Assembly (NCBI GenBank): GCA_027493445.1
Contig: JAOSKU010000001.1
Coordinates: 1,515,314 to 1,579,313 of the forward strand
DNA from: Thermoleophilia bacterium
GTDB taxonomy: Bacteria; Actinomycetota; Thermoleophilia; RBG-16-64-13
DNA length: 64,000 bases
Direction of reading: 5' to 3'
The translations under genes and the position numbers were made by a program. Under the pieces are notes generated by a model. The model had not been told where the DNA came from. It made no database searches and saw only the letters and a program-made list of their open reading frames with translations. Below, in pieces: positions 57,493-64,000 of this stretch. Each line of letters starts with the position of its first letter. Within the stretch, counting starts at the first letter, position 1.

Positions 57493-58536
57493 ATGACCTC
57501 ACCCAACGATGATGAGACTCCTCGCTCATTCGAGGAGCTGATTCGCAGACTCCCCAAGGTGGAGCTGCACCTACATCTGGAAGGAACCTTGGAGCCGGAG
57601 ATGGCCTTTGCCCTGGCCGAGCGCAACGGGGTGCGGCTGCGCTTTCCCACGGTGGAAACTCTGCGGTCTGCGTATGCCTTCCGCGATCTGCAGTCCTTCC
57701 TCGACCTCTACTACGAGTCGATAGCGGTCCTGCGCACCGAACGGGACTTCTACCAGCTCACCCGCGCCTACCTGGAACGGGCCGCCGGCGAGCACATCCG
57801 CCATGCCGAGCTCTTCTTCGACCCGCAGAGCCACACCCGCCGGGGCGTCCCGTTCGGGACGGTCATCGAAGGCATCCATCAGGCTCTCGTAGAGGGTGAG
57901 AGTGACCTCGGCATCACGACCAGGCTGATCATGTGCTTCCTGCGCGACCTCAGCTACAAGGAGGCGGCCGCTGCCCTGCGCGAGGCGCTGCCCTACCGGG
58001 AATGGCTGATCGGAGTGGGTCTGGACTCCGCCGAGCTCGGTCATCCACCATCAGCCTTCACCGCCGTCTTTGCCGCCGCCCGGGCCCAAGGGCTACGGGT
58101 TGTGGCCCACGCCGGCGAGGAAGGTCCCCCGGAGTACATCTGGGAAGCGCTCGACCTTTTGGGCGCCGAGCGCATCGACCACGGCGTGCGCTGCCTGGAA
58201 GACCCGGCGCTCGTGAGCCGCCTGGCCGCCGAGCACGTGCCCTTGACCGTGTGCCCTCTGTCGAACCTGCACCTGCGCGTGGTGGCCTCCCTGGAGGATC
58301 ACCCCTTACGAAGCCTTCTCGAAGCGGGCCTGTGCGCGACCATCAACTCCGACGACCCCGCCTACTTCGGCGGATACCTCACCGACAACTTCCTGGCGAT
58401 TGCCCGCGCCCTTCGCCTCACGCGCGCCGAAGTCGTCACCCTGGTTCGCAACAGCTACCAGGCGGCCTTCATCGACGAACCGAGACGCAGGCAGCTGGAA
58501 GACGAGCTGATCACGGCGCTCCGGTCCATGCCATGA
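57493..58536 (+). CDS. adenine deaminase, adenosine-deaminase-like
   Basis: A 347-residue metal-dependent deaminase. HLHLEGTLEPEMAFALAERN, VVAHAGEEGPPEYIW, RIDHGVRCLEDPALV, LTVCPLSNLHLRV and NSDDPAYFGGYL give all metal and catalytic residues. The overall pattern (RHAELFFDPQSHTRRGVPF, GVGLDSAELGHPP) is that of bacterial/fungal adenine deaminases of this superfamily more than of true adenosine deaminase, but both remain possible. ATG 57493 has AGGGAGACC before it. A hairpin terminator follows. Confidence 0.9.
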   Translation: MTSPNDDETPRSFEELIRRLPKVELHLHLEGTLEPEMAFALAERNGVRLRFPTVETLRSAYAFRDLQSFLDLYYESIAVLRTERDFYQLTRAYLERAAGEHIRHAELFFDPQSHTRRGVPFGTVIEGIHQALVEGESDLGITTRLIMCFLRDLSYKEAAAALREALPYREWLIGVGLDSAELGHPPSAFTAVFAAARAQGLRVVAHAGEEGPPEYIWEALDLLGAERIDHGVRCLEDPALVSRLAAEHVPLTVCPLSNLHLRVVASLEDHPLRSLLEAGLCATINSDDPAYFGGYLTDNFLAIARALRLTRAEVVTLVRNSYQAAFIDEPRRRQLEDELITALRSMP

Positions 58537-58568
58537 CGGCCGGTTCGGCTCCGACGAGGTGGAAAGAT

Positions 58569-58598
58569 GCGACGGGGCCGGAAGACCGGCCCCGTCGC
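58569..58598. terminator. hairpin terminator
   Basis: GCGACGGGGCCGG, loop AAGA, exact complement (13 bp), 32 bases after the deaminase stop and between convergent genes. No T run. Confidence 0.7.
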
Positions 58599-58646
58599 GA
58601 CACATGAGCGAGTCCCGGGCGTGCGAAAGGCGCCCAGGTGGGGTCC

Positions 58647-60068
58647 CTAGGACACCGGCTCGGTCGCAGGTACTCCCGAAGGAGCGGCTTCTTCCTCGGC
58701 GAAGTCCTCCACCAGCTCCTTGACGGGCGTGGTCTGGAACAGACCCTTCTTCTCCTTGAGCAGCACCCACAAGGCCGCGTAGGCGATAGAGATGCCCAGG
58801 AAGATGAAGGCGATGGTGTAGATGTCTCTACCCAACCCAGAGTCGGGGGGCGCGATCTTGAAGAGCATCCAGACCAGGCCGGCCAGGCTCAGCACCTGCG
58901 GGATGGGATATAGGGGAGTCCTGAACCCACCGCGGATCTCGGGATGCTTGTACCGCAGCACCAAGAGATCCACATGGACGATGATGTAGCCACAGACCCA
59001 GGTGAAGGTCGCCGCCAGGATGAAGGTGAGGAACCTCTCCGTCGTGGCCACTCCGATCAGCAGGGGCACCAGGATCATGAGGGCAACCATATAGGTGGCC
59101 CAGCTCGGAACCGCCTGCCGGTTGACCCGCGACAGGACCGACGGCAGCTGGCCCTTCTGGGCCATGCCGTAGAACATCCGGGGCAGAGCCGCGAGCAAGG
59201 TGTTGATCGTGGTGATCGTCGCAAAGATGCTGGCAATCGACATCCAGATCTGGCCGGTGCGACCCAGCAGGGCCGCGCCCGCATCAACCTGCGGCGTCAT
59301 CGAGCCGGCCAGGTCTTCGCCCGGAATGTACTTGATCGAGGCCAGGCCGTAGAGACCGCCGGCAATCAGGATGATCAGGAGACCAAGGAACATCGACAGC
59401 GGGATGTAGACCCGCGGCTTCTTGATCTCCTCGGCGAGCGGCGTGACGAACTCCGCGCCCACGAAAAGCCAGAACCCCAAAGCCACCAGGGAGAAAACGC
59501 TCCATCCCAGAGGATTGAAGGAGGCAAAGGCTCCCTCGACCGGGGTGCCGCTGCCCAGGCCCAAGAGACCGATGATGCCCGCCAGCGCGAGCGAGAGAAT
59601 CATGGCCCCGGCCGTGATCAGCTGGATGGTGCTGAACCACACGATCCCCCGCAGGTTGGCGGCCACGAGCAGCAGAACGATCACCGTCGAGAAGAGTCGC
59701 GGCGGCATCCCATCCCAGAATATGTCGTGGAAGATGATCCCCGGGACCGACGCCTCGGCGCTCCCTGCGAAGATGTTCACGATGAAGTAGGAGGCGAGGA
59801 CGGCGACGATGGCCATGAACGGACCGAGCGCCGCCTGCGTGTAGTGGTTGATGGAGCCGGCCCGCGGGACGATGCCCGAGAGCTCGGCGAACGAGAACAT
59901 GGCGAAGAGATTGATCAGCATGGCGATGACCATGGCGATAAGGAAGCCGGGGCCGGCGATACCGAAGCCCTGCCCCTGCAGCACCAGGGTACTCGACGCT
60001 ACCACGAGACCGACGGCGGTGGCTATCCCCGCCGGTAGCCCCATTACCCTCTTGAGTTCATGAGACAT
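58647..60068 (-). CDS. amino acid permease, APC superfamily
   Basis: A 473-residue transporter with 12 predicted spans. The first spans read LKRVMGLPAGIATAVGLVVASSTL with the unwound substrate-binding segment, and FAELSGIVPRAGSINHYTQAALGPF is typical of the amino acid-polyamine-organocation superfamily. The acidic tail (VEDFAEEEAAPSG) is not conserved. Next to alanine dehydrogenase and aminotransferase genes it probably imports an amino acid for catabolism; substrate not determined. Confidence 0.9.
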   Translation of the reverse strand: MSHELKRVMGLPAGIATAVGLVVASSTLVLQGQGFGIAGPGFLIAMVIAMLINLFAMFSFAELSGIVPRAGSINHYTQAALGPFMAIVAVLASYFIVNIFAGSAEASVPGIIFHDIFWDGMPPRLFSTVIVLLLVAANLRGIVWFSTIQLITAGAMILSLALAGIIGLLGLGSGTPVEGAFASFNPLGWSVFSLVALGFWLFVGAEFVTPLAEEIKKPRVYIPLSMFLGLLIILIAGGLYGLASIKYIPGEDLAGSMTPQVDAGAALLGRTGQIWMSIASIFATITTINTLLAALPRMFYGMAQKGQLPSVLSRVNRQAVPSWATYMVALMILVPLLIGVATTERFLTFILAATFTWVCGYIIVHVDLLVLRYKHPEIRGGFRTPLYPIPQVLSLAGLVWMLFKIAPPDSGLGRDIYTIAFIFLGISIAYAALWVLLKEKKGLFQTTPVKELVEDFAEEEAAPSGVPATEPVS

Positions 60069-60186
60069 ATTCGTTTCCCCCTGGATTCGGTTCGTCTCGG
60101 AGCCGTGAAACCTATGGCATCAGCCGGGCACGGCCTTCACCCCCCTCATCATCGGCGTGGATACCCCCGCGGCGAGCGACCGAACA

Positions 60187-61301
60187 TCACGCTAGCACTT
60201 CCTCGGGCTTGGTCCAATGGTATCCGAGATCCCGGGCCACCGGTGCGCAGACCACCTTCCCGTCGATGACGTTGAGTCCCTTGAGTAGAGCTGGGTCATC
60301 GAGAAGGGCCTGCACGTAGCCCCTATCGGCCAGCTTGAGAGCATACGGCAAGGTGGCGTTGGCCAGGGCGAACGTCGACGTGCGGGCCACCGCGCTCGGC
60401 ATGTTGGCCACACAGTAATGGATCACGCCGTCGACCACGAAGGTGGGATCGTCATGCGTGGTGGGATGGGTGGTCTCCACGCAGCCCCCTGATCCACGGC
60501 TACGTCCACGATCACCGAGCCTTCCGGCATGCGGGACAGCATGTCGCGGGTGATCAGGTGAGGAGCTCGGGCCCCGGCCACGAGCACGCCCCCCACCACC
60601 AGGTCGGCATCGGCGATCTCCTCGTGGATGGCATGCTCGGAACTGGCCACCACCTCTACCCGGCCCCGGAAGATGTCGTCAAGCCTCCGCAGGCGATCGA
60701 GGTTGAGGTCCAGGATGGTCACCCGAGCTCCCAGACCCACAGCCATCTTGGCCGCGTTCAGCCCCACCACGCCGCCGCCCAGAATGACCACCTTGCCGGC
60801 CCGCGTACCCGGAACCCCGCCGAGGAGCTGGCCCCGACCTCCCTGAGCCGTCTCCAGGCAGTGAGCCCCCGCCTGGATCGACAGACGCCCGGCCACCTCG
60901 CTCATGGGTGTGAGCAGAGGCAGCGAGCCGTCGTCGAGCTGGATGGTCTCGTAGGCGATGCCCACCACCTTCCGGTCGAGCAGGGCTTGAGTCAGCTCGG
61001 GGGCCGGTGCCAGATGCAGGTAGGTGTAGAGCACCTGGCCTTCGCGCATCAGCGGGTACTCCGAGGGCTGGGGCTCCTTGACCTTGACGATCATGTCGGC
61101 GCTCGCGAAAACCGCCTCGGCGTCGGGAAGCATGGTAGCGCCGACGCCCTTGTACTCCGCGTCGGTGATGCCGCTGCCCAGACCGGCGCCTTCCTCCACG
61201 TAGACCGTATGACCGCGACCAGTGAGCGCCCGCACCCCAGCTGGGACCATGCCCACCCGGTACTCCCTGGTCTTGATCTCCTTGGGGACACCGACCTTCA
61301 C
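60187..61301 (-). CDS. ald: alanine dehydrogenase (one frameshift)
   Basis: NAD-dependent interconversion of alanine and pyruvate plus ammonia. [42 protein letters not shown], the catalytic-His region and the Rossmann motif [22 protein letters not shown] (in parts) are diagnostic. One base is missing in C run 60485-60489; repair joins [20 protein letters not shown] and gives 371 residues, the normal length. GTG 61301 with AGGAGG upstream is preferred to the longer frame. Confidence 0.95.
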
Positions 61302-61356
61302 ATCCGCCTCCTGTTTCGCCCGGACCGTTCCACAGCAGTCCTCACTCACTCAGGTT

Positions 61357-61385
61357 GCGGCGGGCCGCCCTGGGCGGCCCGCCGC
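61357..61385. terminator. hairpin terminator after the AOR gene
   Basis: GCGGCGGGCCGCCC, one unpaired centre base, exact complement; 16 bases beyond the stop of the minus-strand AOR gene and before ald. No T run. Confidence 0.65.
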
Positions 61386-61401
61386 AAACGCAACAACTCC
61401 C

Positions 61402-63114
61402 TCAAGCGCCGAACATCGCGTCCAGATCGGCCTCCGGCACGTCGAACACGTTGCCCGAGGGCAGCAGCGGTTCGGTGGTCATGAACGCCGGCAGACGATC
61501 GTCGGACGCCGTGAAACCGGCTCGGCGGTTGAAGTCCCGCTCCGTCATCACCACCTTGGCGCCCAGAGCCCCCAGGTAGTCCTCGGGGAGCTGCTCGCCC
61601 AGGACGGCGCTCGCCGCTTGGACCAGCAGAGGGGGCAGGGTGGGGATGTCCAGACAGGCCAGCGATGGGAACAGGCAGAAGCCCAAGGTGTCGACCGCCG
61701 CGAACCAGGCCTGCACGAACTGGGACATCTGCGTCTGTCCCTCGGCTGCGTTCGGGTTGTAGTCGGGCATGTTCGGGCCGGGCAGGATATTGCCGGCGGT
61801 GTGGTCGGCCCCCATGGGCGTGGTGGCATAGGTCGCGCCCGTGCCTTTCAGGGCCCGGGGCTCCCAGGCGGCGATACCCTGGCCCTTGACCGCCGGGACG
61901 CGGGTCACGCCCAAGGCCGCACCGGTGGCCACACAGCCGTTGGCGATGAGCTTGGACTGCTCGCCGCCGCCGAGGATGCCCTCCACCAACGAGTACGCGG
62001 CGGCGCCGTCACCCCAGGGTAGCGCCCCACCCTCCATGGCCACTCCGAGAGCGGCACCGACTTCCATCGTATCCAGGCCCAGGTCGTCGCAGAGCCGGTC
62101 GAGCCGGGCCAGCTGATCCAGATCGGATATGCCGCAGTTCGATCCGAGGAGCCCCAAGGTTTCGAACTCGAAGCCCGAGGTGACGAACTCCCCCTGAGCG
62201 TCCGTGTAGACCTGAGAGCAGTTGACGATGCAGCCCGTCATGCAACGGTGGCTGGACTTGGCATTGTCGCGCTCGCCCAGCAGCCCCATCATCGTCTCGC
62301 CGCTGATGGCCTCGGCCCCCTCGAACTGCCCCTGGCTGAAGTTCTTGGTCGCAAGGCAGCCGATCGCGTTGGCCACGTTCACCAGGAACGGCGTGCCCAG
62401 AGCTTCCAGAGCACCCATGGCCGGATGCGAGCGGATACCCTCCGAAAGGGCCGACGCGGCCGCCTTCATGGCCTCGGGGTCGGCCACCGGCGCCCGCCCG
62501 GCACCCTTGTCGTCGATCACCAACGCTTTGATGTTCTTCGACCCCATGACCGCGCCCAGGCCGCCGCGGGCGGCGGTGCGTAGGTGGAAGTCTGGGGTGG
62601 TGGCCACCACGGCGGCGGCCTTCAACAGCAGCTCACCGGCCGGGCCGCAGCACACGTAGGTCGGGTTGTCGCCGTACTGCGCACGCAGTGCCTCGATGGT
62701 AGCGTAGGACCCGAGGCCGGCTAGTTGCGGCGCCGGCTTCACCCGGGCGCCGCCGCTGTCGACCTCGATGACGCTGAGCTCAGCCGCGGCCCCGCTGACG
62801 GCCATGGCCCGGATGCCCAGGTTGGCCAGCTTGCGGGCCGCCTGCCCGCCGGAGTTCGCTTCTTTGATCGTCCCGGTGAGCGGACTCTTCGCCCCCACCG
62901 ATAGACGGCCGCTGTTGGGGATGGACGTGCCGGCGAGGATCCCGCCCGCGAAGATCAGCAAGTTCTCCGGCCCCAGAGGATCACACTTCGGGTCGACCTC
63001 CGCCGCCACCATCGCCGAGGTGAGCCCCCGGCCGCCGAGGCCGGCAAGCTCGCCCGTGACCGGGGCGGCGGTCGCCGCCCCGGTCGCGAGATCGATTCTC
63101 AGAATGTCCGCCAT
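61402..63114 (-). CDS. aldehyde:ferredoxin oxidoreductase family protein
   Basis: A 570-residue tungsten-pterin enzyme of the AOR family. It begins DILRIDLATGAATAAPV, has GGRGLTSAMVAAEVDP, the pterin segment SPLTGTIKEANSGG and RGGLGAVMGSKNIKALVI, and a 4Fe-4S site CMTGCIVNCS (CX3CX3C). The aldehyde or acid substrate is unknown; subgroup differs from classical AOR. ATG 63114 with GGGGGGAG before it is preferred to the long open frame above. It follows the aminotransferase gene by eight bases, so the pair may oxidise aldehydes from amino acid breakdown. Confidence 0.92.
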   Translation of the reverse strand: MADILRIDLATGAATAAPVTGELAGLGGRGLTSAMVAAEVDPKCDPLGPENLLIFAGGILAGTSIPNSGRLSVGAKSPLTGTIKEANSGGQAARKLANLGIRAMAVSGAAAELSVIEVDSGGARVKPAPQLAGLGSYATIEALRAQYGDNPTYVCCGPAGELLLKAAAVVATTPDFHLRTAARGGLGAVMGSKNIKALVIDDKGAGRAPVADPEAMKAAASALSEGIRSHPAMGALEALGTPFLVNVANAIGCLATKNFSQGQFEGAEAISGETMMGLLGERDNAKSSHRCMTGCIVNCSQVYTDAQGEFVTSGFEFETLGLLGSNCGISDLDQLARLDRLCDDLGLDTMEVGAALGVAMEGGALPWGDGAAAYSLVEGILGGGEQSKLIANGCVATGAALGVTRVPAVKGQGIAAWEPRALKGTGATYATTPMGADHTAGNILPGPNMPDYNPNAAEGQTQMSQFVQAWFAAVDTLGFCLFPSLACLDIPTLPPLLVQAASAVLGEQLPEDYLGALGAKVVMTERDFNRRAGFTASDDRLPAFMTTEPLLPSGNVFDVPEADLDAMFGA

Positions 63115-63122
63115 GCTCCCCC

Positions 63123-64000
63123 CTACTCCTGCAGATCGGCTTCGTTGCGCTTGAGCGTGGCCACCAGGGTGTCCACCGCGGCCGCGAAGTAGTCGCGCGG
63201 CGTGGTCAAAGGCGGCATGAGCCGGAAGACGTTGCCGTTCCGCCCACACACGAAGGAGACATACCCCTGCTCGAGCATCTGCATCATGAGGCCGAACATC
63301 TTCATCGCGTCGGCCGGCTCCCGGGTCTCCTTGTTCTTGACGATCTCCATGGAGAGGTAGAAGCCCTTGCCCCGTACCTCGCCGATCACCGGGCTGTCCT
63401 TGGCGGCGGCGGCCATCTTGGCCAGCATCTCGTCGCCCACCTCGGCCGTGCGCCCGATGAGGTTGTCGTTGGGGTCGGTCATGATATCGATGTTGGTGAC
63501 GCCCACCGCGCAGGAGAGGGCGTTCCCTACGAAGGTGGCCGGCTGCGAGCCCGGATCGAGCATCGACTGGTACTTGGCGTTCACCGTGACCCCGGTCAGC
63601 GGTTGGTCGCCGCCGACGCCCTTGCCCCAGACCACGATGTCGGGGGTGACGCCGTAGTGCTCGATGGCCCACATCTTGCCGCTCCGCCCGAAGCCGCACT
63701 GGATCTCGTCCACGATCATGAGCGCACCCGACTTGTCGCAGATCTCGCGGATCATCGGGTAGAACTCCTTGGGCGGGACCAGGTAGCCCCCTTCGCCCTG
63801 GAACGTCTCGACGATGATGGCGGCGGGCTCGTACACGCCCGTGTAGGGACCGTTGACCACCTCGTCGGCATACTTGGCGCAGGCCATGCCGCAGCTTGGA
63901 TACTCCAGGCCGGCAAAGCAGCGGTAGCAGTAGGCATACGGCAGGTGGGTCACGCCGGGCATGAAGGGACCGAAGCCCTGCCGGTAGTGATAGGAGGTGG
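63123..64000 (-). CDS. class III aminotransferase (5' end beyond window)
   Basis: PLP-dependent aminotransferase of the 4-aminobutyrate/omega-amino acid type. IIVETFQGEGGYLVPPKEFYP, IVDEIQCGFGRSGKMWA and the Schiff-base lysine in VWGKGVGGDQPLTG are visible. The frame is open through HYRQGFGPFMPGV to the window edge, so the N-terminal ~140 residues are missing. Upstream of AOR in the same direction. Confidence 0.92.
   Translation of the reverse strand, partial: TSYHYRQGFGPFMPGVTHLPYAYCYRCFAGLEYPSCGMACAKYADEVVNGPYTGVYEPAAIIVETFQGEGGYLVPPKEFYPMIREICDKSGALMIVDEIQCGFGRSGKMWAIEHYGVTPDIVVWGKGVGGDQPLTGVTVNAKYQSMLDPGSQPATFVGNALSCAVGVTNIDIMTDPNDNLIGRTAEVGDEMLAKMAAAAKDSPVIGEVRGKGFYLSMEIVKNKETREPADAMKMFGLMMQMLEQGYVSFVCGRNGNVFRLMPPLTTPRDYFAAAVDTLVATLKRNEADLQE

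Overview
The window reads as GC-rich chromosomal DNA of an actinobacterial lineage. The main evidence is the order fhaA-fhaB-pstP-rodA-pbpA-pknB (21.8-29.7 kb), the mycobacterial-type cell-wall/signalling operon, together with a PASTA kinase, a PstP-like phosphatase and a DUF4446 protein. Cytochrome bd, aldehyde:ferredoxin oxidoreductase, pyruvate phosphate dikinase and a corrinoid-type methyltransferase suggest an anaerobic or micro-aerobic metabolism. The taxonomic call is inference.

Layout. 0-7 kb: ppdK (cut by the window edge), a radical SAM protein, glyQS. 7-12 kb: nitroreductase, an Fe-S Rrf2 regulator with cydAB, and amt. 12-16.5 kb: two ABC exporter modules behind an odd receiver protein. 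16.6-21.8 kb: a HEAT-like protein, then a solute-binding lipoprotein / histidine kinase / LuxR-type regulator unit. 21.8-31.4 kb: the PASTA-kinase/FHA/peptidoglycan operon and a second kinase. 31.5-35.5 kb: a fluoride-response region with two fluoride riboswitches, one driving a dynamin-like GTPase and one driving a cation/proton antiporter plus universal stress protein. 35.6-39.6 kb: tRNA-Leu(CAG), an anchored hypothetical protein, DUF4446, prephenate dehydratase and a thioredoxin-like protein. 40-42.5 kb: a minus-strand cluster in which four of five genes carry in-frame UGA at metal-binding or redox cysteine positions. 42.5-51.3 kb: pgsA, nnrE, serS, pgl, pncA-pncB, membrane proteins and a toxin-antitoxin remnant. 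51.4-57.3 kb: a fadNAE-like beta-oxidation operon with an acyl-CoA ligase remnant. 57.5-64 kb: adenine deaminase, an amino-acid permease, alanine dehydrogenase, AOR and a class III aminotransferase.

Three things stand out. (1) A compact predicted selenoprotein cluster: ArsR-type regulator, two heavy-metal-associated (HMA) domain proteins, an MtaA/UroD-type methyltransferase and an AhpD-like CxxU protein. It looks like an undescribed metal or organometal handling system. (2) A family of imperfect palindromic intergenic repeats (eight loci) that insert into each other at one fixed internal site. One copy sits in the P3 loop of a fluoride riboswitch. (3) Fluoride-riboswitch control of a dynamin-like GTPase.

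Caution: fourteen conserved genes are each broken by one single-base length change in a homopolymer, which looks like sequence error rather than decay. They are annotated as whole genes with the break stated. The in-frame UGA codons are not explained this way, because the frame is the same on both sides of each.
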